Shown: positions 1-9,838 of the stretch, piece by piece
Layout of the letters: each line of letters opens with the position of its first letter
How positions within the stretch are numbered: the first letter of the stretch is position 1
Source of the DNA: JARYGU01 sp033795365
GTDB taxonomy: Bacteria; Pseudomonadota; Alphaproteobacteria; Rhizobiales; Rhizobiaceae
Assembly (NCBI GenBank): GCA_033795365.1
Contig: JARYGU010000003.1
Span: forward strand, 310,001 to 374,000
DNA: 64,000 nucleotides
Direction: 5' to 3'
Program-made: the position numbers and the translations under genes
The notes under the pieces: generated by a model
The model's database searches: none
What the model saw: the letters and a program-made list of their open reading frames with translations, nothing else
Told to the model about the DNA's origin: nothing

Positions 1-77
1 ACCAGCGCGACCTTCTCCTCCAGCGTCATCTCGTCCACGAGCACGGCCAAATCTCTATCGGAAACATTCCACGTCAT
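1..77 (-). CDS. Glycoside hydrolase family 3 beta-glucosidase, N-terminal fragment
   Basis: Only the first 25 codons are in the window; the gene runs off the left edge. Read from the ATG at 77, the peptide contains DEMTLEEKVALV, the typical opening of GH3 beta-glucosidases, which hydrolyse terminal beta-glucosides with an Asp nucleophile located much further downstream. It is divergent from the AraC regulator at 271, and the 193-bp gap would hold both promoters. This suggests, but does not prove, that the regulator controls the glucosidase. The assignment rests on this short motif alone. Confidence 0.6.
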   Translation of the reverse strand, partial: MTWNVSDRDLAVLVDEMTLEEKVAL

Positions 78-270
78 CGGTATCCATCCATCATGCCGGG
101 CGCCTGCCGTCGATATACGAGGGCCCGTTCGCCCGCGCGGGCCGCGCCCGCGATATCCAAGAATGACGAATTGATGACATAGGAGGAACGACGCATCTAG
201 CCGCGAAAATTGCACTGGCGGTACGACAGTTTTTGATATTAAGTTCCTCCCGGCACCAGAGAAAAACGAA

Positions 271-1314
271 ATGAACATTGCTTATCTGCGATCCGCACCG
301 GCACCCAACCAGCAGGACTGCGGCTTTGAGAATTTCGGCCCTGCGGAAGCTCAGCACTTCCGGGCATTCGTGCATGGCTATGCGGATGTGCCCTATCATT
401 GGCACCGGGAGATGGAGATACTTTTTGTGCTGCGCGGCAGCTTCCGATTGGTGGTCGACGGCCAGATCTGCGAGATGGATCAGGACGATGTGATCATCAT
501 AAACTCCGACATACCGCACAACTCGACGTCGATATCGCCCGACGCGCTGATCTGCGGCGTCCATCTCGATACCGGATATTTCGAGCGCCTGGGCCTGCCC
601 GGTTTCGCATCCCGGCAGTACCTCTGCCGCACCTTCCTCCACACCCGCTCTTTCATGAACAGGATCGCGCCGATGAAGGCCTTCATGGCCCGCCTGATCC
701 TCGACCAGACGAAGCATCCCGAAGAGGTCATGATACGGCAGACCGTCGCCAATCTGCTCGCCAGTTTCATCTACCGCGCGATCCCGCACGAGGCGGCCGA
801 CAGCGATGCATCGCAGCTGCGTTCCGACAGCCGCAACCGTATCCTGAGGATCATGGATACCGTCGGCGACCAGGACGACAATCAGCGGCTGAGCGCGATC
901 GCCAAAGCCGAGGGACTGACCGTCAGCCATCTTTCGCGCCTCTTCAAACGCCACCTGGGCGTAGGTTACCGCGATTATTGCCAAAACCTGCGGCTGGACT
1001 CTGCAGCGGATGAACTACGCATGACGGACTACACCATTGCGGTGATCATGGAGCGAAACGCCTTCGGTAATCCGGCCGTCTTCTACAACAAGTTCAGGGC
1101 GCGGTTCGGATGCAGCCCCGCGGAGTTCCGGCGCGGATGCCGGCCGCGGGGACCGCAAAGCACGCTGACGGACGAGGATGCCGCAGAGGCGCAACGGATC
1201 CTCACCCTCCATGCCGCCGATCTCGGCAAGGCCGCAGAGATCGCCATCGGCATCAATGTGACGGGACGCAAACACATCACCCTCCGTGCACCGCACAACG
1301 CCAACCTCGGCTGA
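271..1314 (+). CDS. AraC family transcriptional regulator with N-terminal cupin
   Basis: This 347-residue cytoplasmic regulator has a cupin-type sensor at about residues 35-95, visible as HWHREMEILFVLRGSF and a later DIPHN. The double helix-turn-helix AraC domain follows at about 190-295, with SHLSRLFKRHLGVGY and the closing FGCSPAEFRRG. Beyond the usual end of the DNA-binding domain lies a tail of about 55 residues that I do not recognise. The ATG at 271 was chosen because it sits just before the cupin; no strong ribosome binding site is visible. The stop falls one base from the stop of the convergent GMC oxidoreductase gene. Cupin-AraC proteins usually sense sugars or small organic molecules, and the divergent beta-glucosidase makes a glycoside plausible. 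The ligand is unknown. Confidence 0.85.
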   Translation: MNIAYLRSAPAPNQQDCGFENFGPAEAQHFRAFVHGYADVPYHWHREMEILFVLRGSFRLVVDGQICEMDQDDVIIINSDIPHNSTSISPDALICGVHLDTGYFERLGLPGFASRQYLCRTFLHTRSFMNRIAPMKAFMARLILDQTKHPEEVMIRQTVANLLASFIYRAIPHEAADSDASQLRSDSRNRILRIMDTVGDQDDNQRLSAIAKAEGLTVSHLSRLFKRHLGVGYRDYCQNLRLDSAADELRMTDYTIAVIMERNAFGNPAVFYNKFRARFGCSPAEFRRGCRPRGPQSTLTDEDAAEAQRILTLHAADLGKAAEIAIGINVTGRKHITLRAPHNANLG

Positions 1315-1315
1315 G

Positions 1316-2914
1316 TTACGACAGGATCATCGTCGCTGCCTTGTCGCCGATCATCATCGAAGGCGCATTGGTGTTGCCGCCGATCAGCGTCGGCATAACG
1401 GAGGCATCGGCGACACGCAGGTTTTCGAAACCGCGCACTTTGAGGCTTGCCGGATCGACGACCGCCATAGCATCGGTACCCATCTTGACCGTGCCTACCG
1501 GGTGATAGACGGTCAGCGCCTCGGCACGCAGATAGGCAAGGAGCTCGTCGTCGGTCCTGACGTCCGGACCAGGCAGGATTTCCGGACCACGAATTCCTCC
1601 GAAGACCGGCGAGGCGAGGATCGAGCGCGCGATCTTGATGCCTTCGACCAGCGTCAGCGCATCCTGCTCGTCGCTGAAGAAGCGGTGATCGATCAGCACG
1701 TTGCGCCGCGTGCCGTCCCGCTCGATGACGAGCTCACCCACGCTCCTGGGCCGCAGGACGCAGGTATGGACGGCATACCCATGACCGTATTCGACCAGCC
1801 GGCCACGATGGCTGCGATAACCTGGCACAAAATGGAACTGGATGTCCGGCAACTCGCCGGCATATCTGGTTCTCGCAAAACCGCCCGCCTCGACATAGTT
1901 CGTGGTCAGCATGCCCTTCCGGCGCACGAAATACCGGAATGGGGCGGCCAGCATCGCCGGCAGGTTGGAGACCGACAGGCCGAGCGTCTTGGCGCTGTTC
2001 GAGCGCACCGTGATCATGCCGTCGATATGATCGCGAAGGTTCTTGCCGACGCCGGGCACATCGGCAACGGGCTCGATGCCCGCCGCCTTCAATTCCGCAG
2101 CCGGGCCGATGCCGGAAGCAAGCAGGATGCGCGGCGAGCCGATCGCGCCGGCGCTGAGAACCAGCTCCGAGCGGCAGGAAAGCCGCCTGGCCTCACCGCC
2201 CGTGATCACGTTGACGCCGACGACCCGGCCGCCTTCGACGGCGAGATCGAGCACTTCGGTGCCTTGGAGGACGGTCAGATTCGGGCGGCTCAGCACCGGC
2301 CGCACGAAGGCGGTATAGGCGGAAAAGCGTTCGCCCTTCTTCTGCGTGACATTGTAGATGCCGAGGCCGAACTGGCTCTTCGCGTTGAAATCCCGGTTTT
2401 CCGGCAGGCCGACACCCTTGCCGGCCTCCACCCACATTTTCGAAACCGCATTCGGGTCGCGCGGATCGTCGACCAGAAGCTCGCCGTCGAAGCCGTGATA
2501 GACTGGATCCTGAGAAAGCAGATTGCGCTCGAGTTTTTTGAAGACCGGCAGCACGTCGTCATAGGACCAGCCCCGGCAGCCGAGCGAGGCCCATTCGTCG
2601 TAGTCCGCCGCAGCGCCCCGGATATAGATCATCGAGTTGATGGAGCTCGAGCCGCCGAGCGCCTTGCCGCGATTGACGGGAAGACGCCGGTTGTTGAGAT
2701 ACGGCTGCGGCACGCCCATATAGCCGTAGTCGAAATTCGGGTTGCCATAGAGCGAGAGAATGCCGGCCGGGACGCGCACCCGGATGCTGTCGTCGCTGCC
2801 GCCTGCCTCGATCAGGCAGACGCTCATGCCCGGATCGGCGCTCAGCCGGTTGGCCAGCACGCATCCGGCCGAACCGGCACCGATGACGATGTAATCGAAC
2901 TCGCTGTTTTCCAC
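1316..2914 (-). CDS. GMC family FAD-dependent oxidoreductase (choline dehydrogenase-like)
   Basis: This 532-residue flavoprotein probably oxidises an alcohol to an aldehyde or ketone. The Rossmann motif GAGSAG is at residues 12-17, GMC signature 1 (GKALGGSSSINS) near 83 and signature 2 (GAIGSPRILLASGIGP) near 266. The catalytic pair is His471 in YHPVGTVKMG and Asn514 in NTNAPS. The GTG at 2914 was chosen because AAGGAAA lies about 7 bases upstream and the protein then begins just before FDYIVIG, as in the family. Longer in-frame starts at 2920, 2938 and 2983 are possible; the last would overlap the ABC ATPase gene. It closes the run SBP-permease-ATPase-GMC, so its substrate is probably the imported compound or a product of it. 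Confidence 0.88.
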   Translation of the reverse strand: MENSEFDYIVIGAGSAGCVLANRLSADPGMSVCLIEAGGSDDSIRVRVPAGILSLYGNPNFDYGYMGVPQPYLNNRRLPVNRGKALGGSSSINSMIYIRGAAADYDEWASLGCRGWSYDDVLPVFKKLERNLLSQDPVYHGFDGELLVDDPRDPNAVSKMWVEAGKGVGLPENRDFNAKSQFGLGIYNVTQKKGERFSAYTAFVRPVLSRPNLTVLQGTEVLDLAVEGGRVVGVNVITGGEARRLSCRSELVLSAGAIGSPRILLASGIGPAAELKAAGIEPVADVPGVGKNLRDHIDGMITVRSNSAKTLGLSVSNLPAMLAAPFRYFVRRKGMLTTNYVEAGGFARTRYAGELPDIQFHFVPGYRSHRGRLVEYGHGYAVHTCVLRPRSVGELVIERDGTRRNVLIDHRFFSDEQDALTLVEGIKIARSILASPVFGGIRGPEILPGPDVRTDDELLAYLRAEALTVYHPVGTVKMGTDAMAVVDPASLKVRGFENLRVADASVMPTLIGGNTNAPSMMIGDKAATMILS

Positions 2915-2969
2915 TTTCATTTTCCTTGCCGTTGCCATGGCTGTGTATTCGATCCGGGTGCCCGATGTT

Positions 2970-3773
<804 letters not shown>

Positions 3774-3787
3774 GAATTGCGGGTTCC

Positions 3788-4588
3788 TCAATTGGCCCAG
3801 GGGGCGGCAATGCGGCGGGCGAGCCGGAACAGCTGGTCGGTGACGAGGCCGAGTATTCCGATCAACGCGATGGCCATGAAAATCACGTCGACCTGGAAGC
3901 CGCGCATGGCTTTCAGCGAGATGTAGCCGAGGCCGCTGCGGGCGGCGACGAGCTCGGCGACCACCAGATAGGTCCACGCCCAGCCCATGGTGACACGCAG
4001 CACGTCGAGAACGTTCGGCAGCGTGGCCGGAAAGACGATGTGGAACACCGTGTCGATCCGCCGGGTGCCCAGCGTGTAGGCGGCGTTGACGAGATCACGC
4101 GGCACGCCGCGGGCACTGTCGGCGATCATCACCAGTTGCTGGAAGAAGATGCCGAAGACGATGACGGCGACGCGCTGCTCTATGCCGATGCCGATCCACA
4201 GGATGAACAGCGGTACGAAAGACGTCACCGGAAGGTACCGGATGAAATTGACGAGCGGATCGAGGAAGGCCTGGACGATACGGTAGGTGCCCATCGTCAG
4301 CCCGAGCGGAACGGACACGACGCTCGACACGGCGAAGCCGATCAGAACCACCTGCACGCTGGCGAGCACATGCTCCCAGAGCGAACCGTCGAGCGCCATA
4401 TCGACGGTGGTCGCCAGCACGGCGTCCGGCCGCGGCAGGAACATTTCCTTGACCGCCCCGGAATAGGTCAGCGCGAACCATCCGGTGATGACGACGACCC
4501 AGACGGCGAGGCTGAGCGTCACGGCAAGGCTACGCGGTATGGGACGGAAAGGCGTCCGAATGGATTTGACGAGAGATCGATCGCTCAC
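3788..4588 (-). CDS. ABC transporter permease, NitT/TauT (SsuC/TauC) type
   Basis: This inner-membrane permease has about six hydrophobic segments and the BPD_transp_1 coupling region, with AAYTLGTRRIDTVFHIVFPA matching the EAA loop. I chose the GTG at 4588 because AAGGAGCGGAG lies just upstream with good spacing; it gives 266 residues starting SDRSLVKS, the usual family length. An ATG at 4612 and a longer frame to 4720 are alternatives. It lies between the binding-protein gene and the ATPase gene in the same direction, completing a three-part importer. The substrate is not evident from the sequence. Confidence 0.9.
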   Translation of the reverse strand: MSDRSLVKSIRTPFRPIPRSLAVTLSLAVWVVVITGWFALTYSGAVKEMFLPRPDAVLATTVDMALDGSLWEHVLASVQVVLIGFAVSSVVSVPLGLTMGTYRIVQAFLDPLVNFIRYLPVTSFVPLFILWIGIGIEQRVAVIVFGIFFQQLVMIADSARGVPRDLVNAAYTLGTRRIDTVFHIVFPATLPNVLDVLRVTMGWAWTYLVVAELVAARSGLGYISLKAMRGFQVDVIFMAIALIGILGLVTDQLFRLARRIAAPWAN

Positions 4589-4716
4589 GGGGTTCTCCGC
4601 TCCTTCGATCATGCGGCCCCATGGCCGGAGAAAGGTCTTGTCCGATATCATTGCGGGCCGGAAAAACCGGCCCGTCTCGCAAGTTCCGCAGGTGCCGCGG
4701 CACCCCGGCTGTGCTC

Positions 4717-5706
4717 TCACTTTTCGAGGAAGGAGGTGTCGACCAGGTCGGCGTATTTGATGTCCATCTTGAGCTTGCCGAAGCCGCCCCAGATCTCGCC
4801 GCCAAGCTTGATCAGCTTGCCGGCCTCGCCATCGTCTCCACCAGCGAAGAACTCGGCGTTGCGTTCCTTGCCGTAAAAGTTGACGCCGGCTGCGGAGGCG
4901 GCGAATTCCTTGGGATCCTTGAGCCAGCCGCCGACGCCCTTCGCCATCACCTCATAGGCCTTTTCCTGGTTTTCCTTGATGAAGACGTTGGCCTTGTAGA
5001 GACCCTTCACCAGGGCTTCTACATCCTTCGGATTTTTTTCGATGTAGTCGCAGCTGAGCGCGACGACATCGACGATCGCGCCCGGCGTCTTCGATGAATC
5101 CGTCAGGACCTGGCCCTTGTCGGCCTGCTTGGCGAGCGTCAGGTGCGGCTCCCAGGTGACGGCGACGGGAATCCGGTCCGCCATGAAGGCTGCGGCGGCA
5201 TCGTCCGCCGTCATGTTGGTGATCTTGACGTCCGCCTCGGTGAGGCCGGCCTGCTTCAGGAGGATGTTGAACCAGAACTGCGAGACCGAACCCTCGTTCA
5301 TCGCGACTTCCATGCCCTTGATGTCGGCAAGGCTTTTGACTTCCTTCGGGGCCAGCACGCCATCGCCGCCATGGCTGTCGTCAAGCGCATAGACGGATTT
5401 GAAGCAGACGTCGGACGAGCGGTATTTCATGATCTCGTCGATCGTCGATGCGTTGCCGTCAAGCTCGCCGGCGGCGACGGCCGCCATGTAGAGGGACGAT
5501 TCCTCGATGATCTCAAGCGTCACGTCGAGGCCGCCTTCCTTGAAATAACCCATGTCGCGGGCAAGGAAGAGCGGACCGTAGCCGACCCAGGTCGTCATGC
5601 CGAGCCTCATGTCGCCGGCCTGCGCACCGGTTCCGGCCGAAAGCGCAAGCATAGCGGCACCCGCGACCAGGGCGGCCTTTCGAAGCTTCGAAAATGTCTT
5701 TGTCAT
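4717..5706 (-). CDS. ABC transporter substrate-binding protein, NitT/TauT (NMT1-like) family
   Basis: This 329-residue periplasmic protein has a Sec signal peptide (KLRKAALVAGAAMLALSAG) with likely cleavage after AQA near residue 30. The mature part begins RLGMTTWVGYGPLFLARDMG, the standard opening of the SsuA/TauA/NMT1-like group, followed by a GYFKEGGLDV segment. It delivers substrate to the permease and ATPase encoded downstream. The gene is the first of the importer operon and lies 217 bp after the LysR regulator on the same strand. A perfect inverted repeat at 5880-5898 in that gap is a likely operator. Members of this family bind sulfonates, pyrimidines, aromatic acids and other compounds, so the ligand is open. 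Confidence 0.9.
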   Translation of the reverse strand: MTKTFSKLRKAALVAGAAMLALSAGTGAQAGDMRLGMTTWVGYGPLFLARDMGYFKEGGLDVTLEIIEESSLYMAAVAAGELDGNASTIDEIMKYRSSDVCFKSVYALDDSHGGDGVLAPKEVKSLADIKGMEVAMNEGSVSQFWFNILLKQAGLTEADVKITNMTADDAAAAFMADRIPVAVTWEPHLTLAKQADKGQVLTDSSKTPGAIVDVVALSCDYIEKNPKDVEALVKGLYKANVFIKENQEKAYEVMAKGVGGWLKDPKEFAASAAGVNFYGKERNAEFFAGGDDGEAGKLIKLGGEIWGGFGKLKMDIKYADLVDTSFLEK

Positions 5707-5879
5707 TGCGTTCCCCTGTCTTTCATTGAGGCGGCGTCAACCGCGCGCCCAGCCGAGGCCACGGTGGCCAGCATCGCCGGAGCGGCATTGCCGGCCTTTC
5801 CGTCCGCCCGATCCTTCGGGTGGCGACAAAACCAAAGCATGCTTCATTCGTAGGAAAAATAATCATTTTCGGTGAATGT

Positions 5880-5898
5880 GCTTAGGCAAAACCTAAGC
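5880..5898. promoter_or_regulatory. Inverted repeat, probable LysR-type operator
   Basis: GCTTAGG-CAAAA-CCTAAGC has perfect 7-bp arms and contains the T-N11-A core of LysR-type sites. It lies about 175 bp upstream of the SBP start and just downstream of the LysR stop. The half-site CTTAGG recurs upstream of the monooxygenase operon at 12070-12091. The function is inferred. Confidence 0.5.
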
Positions 5899-5923
5899 AG
5901 AACCAGCGGCTCGAAACCAGCGC

Positions 5924-6868
5924 CTACCGGCGCTTGCGGTTCATGTTCGGAGCGACCATCCCGGGGATGTAGGCGTCGGAAATGAACGCTCGCGCGTGGT
6001 TGGCAAAAGCGGTGAGCAGCCTCGATTTGCGAAGCGATTTCAGCGTGGCGAAACCGATCGTCATCGGCCGGTGCTCGCCGGAAAGCCGCACGCGAACCAC
6101 CTTGCGGCCGTCGAGCGCCATATCTGAGCGCGGCGTGACGTTTGCCAGCGTATAGCCATAGCCGTTGGCAACCATCGTGCGGATGACATCCGGATGCGAC
6201 AGGCGGAAGGCGATGTTCGGCTGAAGCCCCTCCTTCATGAACAGGGCAAGGAAATATTCGCTCGACAAGGGCAGGTCGAGAAAGATCATGGGCTCCTCGA
6301 CCAACTCCTGCAGCGTGACGGCGGAATGGCGTGCCATCGGATGCCCCTCGCCTACAACGGCATGCACCGGCAGGTCCACGAGCGGGGTGAACTCCACGTC
6401 ATCGGAGATTTGCAGATCATAGGTGATGGCCACATCGATCATCGCCCGCCGCAGGCCGTGCAGCAGCGTTTCCTGGTGATCGGCATAGGGTCGGATGCTG
6501 GCTTTCGGAAAACCGGCGGTAAAGGAAAACGCAAGTTCCGGAAGGATCATCGGCGCCAATGTCGTCAGGCAGCCGATATTGAGCTGGCCGCGAATCTCCT
6601 CGCTCGCTTCCGAAGCGACGCCGTAGAGCGCTTCCGCCTGCTCGATCAGCCGCTTGGCTTCCAGCAGCATGCTGCGACCGGCAGGCGTGAGCGAAAGGCC
6701 CTGCGCGTGATGACGTACGAAAAGCTGTACGTCGAGCTCCTGCTCGAGCTGCGAGATCGCCGTCGAGATGGACGGCTGCGAGATGTGGAGACGTTCCGAG
6801 GCCTGGGTGATGCTGCCGGTTTCGCCGGCGGCGATGAAGTATTCGAGTTGTCTCAGCGTGAAGCGCAT
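5924..6868 (-). CDS. LysR family transcriptional regulator
   Basis: This 314-residue regulator has a winged HTH at about 1-60 (FTLRQLEYFIAAGETGSITQ and LHISQPSISTAISQLE), followed by the periplasmic-binding-protein-like effector domain (from about 92, LNIGCLTTLAPMILPELAF). The start at 6868 is the usual few residues before the HTH. The gene sits between the monooxygenase block and the ABC importer, all on the same strand. An inverted repeat lies directly upstream of its start (6875-6893) and another precedes the SBP gene. LysR proteins commonly autoregulate and activate neighbouring catabolic genes, so it is the best candidate to coordinate the two blocks. Confidence 0.92.
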   Translation of the reverse strand: MRFTLRQLEYFIAAGETGSITQASERLHISQPSISTAISQLEQELDVQLFVRHHAQGLSLTPAGRSMLLEAKRLIEQAEALYGVASEASEEIRGQLNIGCLTTLAPMILPELAFSFTAGFPKASIRPYADHQETLLHGLRRAMIDVAITYDLQISDDVEFTPLVDLPVHAVVGEGHPMARHSAVTLQELVEEPMIFLDLPLSSEYFLALFMKEGLQPNIAFRLSHPDVIRTMVANGYGYTLANVTPRSDMALDGRKVVRVRLSGEHRPMTIGFATLKSLRKSRLLTAFANHARAFISDAYIPGMVAPNMNRKRR

Positions 6869-6874
6869 ACACCG

Positions 6875-6893
6875 GATTCCATATTTCGGAATC
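6875..6893. promoter_or_regulatory. Inverted repeat upstream of the LysR gene
   Basis: GATTCC-ATATTTC-GGAATC has 6-bp perfect arms, 7 bases upstream of the LysR start codon, and contains a T-N11-A core (ATTCC...GGAAT). The position fits negative autoregulation. The arms differ from the CTTAGG half-sites elsewhere, so the two elements may not bind the same protein. Confidence 0.4.
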
Positions 6894-7147
6894 TAGGCTC
6901 AGGACCTATCATTCTGTCAGCCTCCACGGGATTGGATGGAAGCAAACAAGCGCGAGGCAAGACCTGAAGTCTTGTCGAGCATAGTTTGCGATCAGACGGC
7001 TCATGGAGGCTGACCCGAAGGGCACGGTGGATTTCGCGCCTGGACTGTGTCGGAAGGATTTGAAAATATTTGGTATTTCCTGCATCTTCCCTCCTAGCCA
7101 GGCACGAGTCCGCCGCGCAGAATGCATGAAATTAATGGATCCCGAGC

Positions 7148-8638
7148 CTAGTATTTGATCCAGGTCGTTTTTAGTCCACTGAATTTATCGAAGGCATGCA
7201 GCGAGAGATCGCGGCCGATGCCGGACTGCTTGAAGCCGCCGAACGGCGTCATCGGCGAGAGCGCGTCGACCGTGTTCACCGAGACGGTTCCGGCGCGTAG
7301 CCTCTCCGATACGCGGTGTGCGCGGGAGAGATTGGAGGTCCAGAGCGAGGCGGCGAGCCCGTAGACCGTGTCGTTGGCGCGGGAGATCGCCTCCTCCTCG
7401 CTGTCGAAAGTGGAAACCGCAAGCACCGGCCCGAAGATTTCCTCGCGCGAGAGCCTGTCGGCGGCATCGACATCGGCGAAGATCGTCGGCTGGACGAAGC
7501 AGCCCTTGCCGTCGACCGTCACGCGTTCGCCGCCGCAGACCAGCCGGCTCGTCCTGCGGCCTTCGTCGATGAACGACATGATCCGCCTGGTCTGCGCCTC
7601 GTCCACGATGGCGCCCATGGTGGACTTCGTATCGAGTGGGTCGCCGGGCGCATAGCGTGCCGCCCGCTCAGCCAGCTTCCCGATGAAGGTTTCGGCGATG
7701 GAACGCTCGACAAGCAGCCGCGAGTTGGCCGAGCAGATTTCGCCTTGGTTGAAGAAGATGCCGAAGGCGGCCATATCGGCGGCGGCATCCAGATCCTCGC
7801 AATCGGCAAAAACCAGGTTGGGGCTCTTGCCCCCGCATTCGAGCCACACCTGCTTCATGTTCGACTGGGCCGAATAGCCGAGGAAGAACTTGCCGACCTG
7901 GGTGGAGCCGGTGAAGGAGATGCAATCGACATCGGGATGCAGGCCGAGCGCCTTGCCGGCGGCCTCGCCGAAGCCCGGGACCACGTTCAGCACCCCCTCC
8001 GGCAACCCCGCTTCGATCGCCAGTTCGGCAAGCCTCAACGCCGAAAGCGGCGATTGCTCCGCCGGCTTCAGCACCACGGAATTGCCCATGGCGATCGCCG
8101 GCGCGCATTTCCAGGTAGCCATGTCGAGCGGAAAATTCCACGGCACGACCGCACCGACCACGCCGAGCGGCTCGCGGCGCACGAGCGCCAGATTGCCCGG
8201 ACCGGCGGGGGCGACCTCGTCATAGAGCTTGTCGATCGCCTCCGCATACCATTGGAAGATCGCGGCGGAGCCGGGCACGTCGATGGTGGCGGCGTCCATT
8301 ACCAGCTTGCCCATGTCGAGGCTGTCGAGAAGCGCGAGCTCGATGCCGTTGGCACGGATGAGATCGGCGAGCTTCAGCAGAACCGCCTTGCGTTCGGCCG
8401 GCGGCCTGCCGGACCAGCGGCCGTCCTCGAAGGCGGCGCGGGCCGAGCGGACGGCGCGATCGACATCGGCCTCGCCGCAGGCGGCCACGCGCGCAAGCAG
8501 CGCGCCGGTCGCCGGGTTGATGCAATCGAACGTCTCGCCCGACAGCGCCTCCATCGGCTTGCCGTCGATGAACGCCTTGTCGCGAAGGCGGACTGTCGCG
8601 GCGTCCCTCGCCCAGTCGCGGTTTGCCAGCTCTACCAT
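7148..8638 (-). CDS. NAD(P)-dependent aldehyde dehydrogenase
   Basis: This 496-residue cytoplasmic enzyme oxidises an aldehyde to its acid. It has the cofactor-site segment VPWNFPLDMATWK near 166, the glycine motif FTGSTQVGK near 242, the general base Glu267 in LECGGKSPN and the nucleophile Cys302 in NQGEICSANSR. Overall it resembles the PuuC/betaine-aldehyde dehydrogenase group. The ATG at 8638 was chosen because GGAAGGAAG lies 7 bases upstream; the frame also offers a TTG two codons earlier. It is the last gene of the HpaB-flavin reductase-RidA-DUF1028 run, 22 bp after DUF1028, so its substrate is probably an aldehyde released by that pathway. Confidence 0.93.
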   Translation of the reverse strand: MVELANRDWARDAATVRLRDKAFIDGKPMEALSGETFDCINPATGALLARVAACGEADVDRAVRSARAAFEDGRWSGRPPAERKAVLLKLADLIRANGIELALLDSLDMGKLVMDAATIDVPGSAAIFQWYAEAIDKLYDEVAPAGPGNLALVRREPLGVVGAVVPWNFPLDMATWKCAPAIAMGNSVVLKPAEQSPLSALRLAELAIEAGLPEGVLNVVPGFGEAAGKALGLHPDVDCISFTGSTQVGKFFLGYSAQSNMKQVWLECGGKSPNLVFADCEDLDAAADMAAFGIFFNQGEICSANSRLLVERSIAETFIGKLAERAARYAPGDPLDTKSTMGAIVDEAQTRRIMSFIDEGRRTSRLVCGGERVTVDGKGCFVQPTIFADVDAADRLSREEIFGPVLAVSTFDSEEEAISRANDTVYGLAASLWTSNLSRAHRVSERLRAGTVSVNTVDALSPMTPFGGFKQSGIGRDLSLHAFDKFSGLKTTWIKY

Positions 8639-8660
8639 GATCAATCTTCCTTCCAGAATG

Positions 8661-9335
8661 TCAGAGATCGCCCGGCACGCCGTAGCTCGGCGCTTCGGTC
8701 GGATCGAGCGCCCGCGTCACATAGGCGTCGAGCTGCGGCTTGTAGATGGCCCAGAGCTCCTGAAGTGCTGCGATGGGATCGGCCTCGTGCCAGTCGACGC
8801 GCAGGTCGGCCACGGGCCAGCTCACCTTGTCCACGATCAGCATGCCGGCGGAATGTACCGGCCCCGCCTCGCCGCCGGCCGCAAGGGCGGCATTCATTGC
8901 TGTCAGCAGCCGGTCGCCAAGATGGCCGGTTGCAGCCTCGAAGGCACGCACCATCTCTCGCGGCACGTCCGGCGTCGCCAGCAGATTGCCGGCGGCCACG
9001 CAATTCTTGCCTTCATGGGTGCTGAAAACGCCAAGGGCGTTTGTCCCCGAATAGGCCGCCGTGCCGCCCCGGCGATCGATGATCGCGAGCTGCCGGAAAT
9101 CCGCGAAGGCATAGCCGTCGAGCAGCTCGGTCAGGGTTTCCTCGGCCGACAGTCCTTCGCCGAGCAGCACGAGCCCTCTTTGCCCGAGCACCGGATCGGT
9201 GATGTTCTGGCTCGCCACCACGCCCACGCCAGCCTTGGCATGCGCGCAGCGTGCCGCCACGGCAGGGGAGGACGAACTGATGGCGATGCCGAACATGCCG
9301 GTCTCGGCGCAGCGGGCGGAGATGGAAAAGGTCAT
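8661..9335 (-). CDS. DUF1028 family protein (Ntn-hydrolase-like)
   Basis: This 224-residue protein opens MTFSISARCAETGMFGIAIS, followed by SPAVAARCAHAKAGVGVVASQN, which is the diagnostic DUF1028 pattern. The family has an Ntn-hydrolase-like fold and no firmly established reaction; members are often found beside RidA proteins and amidohydrolases in catabolic operons, as here. It has no signal peptide. It lies between the RidA gene (69 bp upstream) and the aldehyde dehydrogenase gene. A role in opening or hydrolysing a cyclic or amide intermediate is an inference from context only. Confidence 0.85.
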   Translation of the reverse strand: MTFSISARCAETGMFGIAISSSSPAVAARCAHAKAGVGVVASQNITDPVLGQRGLVLLGEGLSAEETLTELLDGYAFADFRQLAIIDRRGGTAAYSGTNALGVFSTHEGKNCVAAGNLLATPDVPREMVRAFEAATGHLGDRLLTAMNAALAAGGEAGPVHSAGMLIVDKVSWPVADLRVDWHEADPIAALQELWAIYKPQLDAYVTRALDPTEAPSYGVPGDL

Positions 9336-9404
9336 GACGCCCTCCGCGGCATATCACCGCCGAGTTTGGCGCACTCCTCTGGCCTGCCGGACATCATCAC
9401 CATC

Positions 9405-9830
9405 TCAAGCATCCGGAATGACCGCAGTGACATCGACTTCGACCAGCCATTCCGGTCGCGCCAACGCCGAAACCACCACGCCGGTGGAGACCGGGAAAAC
9501 GCCCTTCAACCATTTGCCGACGACGCGATAGACGGTCTCGCGGTAACGCGGATCGACCAGATAAATGGTGATCTTGCAGATATGGGCGAGCTCGGACCCC
9601 GCCTCCTCCAGGAGCATCTTGATATTGGCCATCGCCTGCTCCGTCTGCGCCGCGACATCCCCGACCCCGACATTCTCCGAGGTATCCAGATCCTGGCCGA
9701 TCTGGCCGCGGACGAACACCATAGCGCCCCTGGCGACCACGACCTGGCAGAGATCGTTGTCGAGCTTCTGTTCGGGATAGGTGTCGCTGGTGTTGAACTG
9801 GCGAATGCGGGTATGGACGGGCATGGACAT
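9405..9830 (-). CDS. RidA family (YjgF/YER057c/UK114) protein, probable enamine/imine deaminase
   Basis: This RidA-fold protein of about 141 residues has the conserved FVRGQIG strand near 37 and the C-terminal ARPEWLVEVDVTAVIP segment, which resembles the RidA/Rid2 active-site region. RidA proteins form trimers and hydrolyse reactive enamines or imines; RutC of the pyrimidine-degrading Rut pathway is a catabolic example. The ATG at 9830 is preferred over an upstream TTG at 9842 that would overlap the flavin reductase stop. Next to a flavin-dependent monooxygenase, it probably clears a nitrogen-containing oxidation product. Confidence 0.88.
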   Translation of the reverse strand: MSMPVHTRIRQFNTSDTYPEQKLDNDLCQVVVARGAMVFVRGQIGQDLDTSENVGVGDVAAQTEQAMANIKMLLEEAGSELAHICKITIYLVDPRYRETVYRVVGKWLKGVFPVSTGVVVSALARPEWLVEVDVTAVIPDA

Positions 9831-9838
9831 GAATCCGT

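Noticed and set aside
7316..9025. Long plus-strand open frame opposite aldehyde dehydrogenase and DUF1028
   Set aside because: Shadow of two clear minus-strand genes; no motif or signal.
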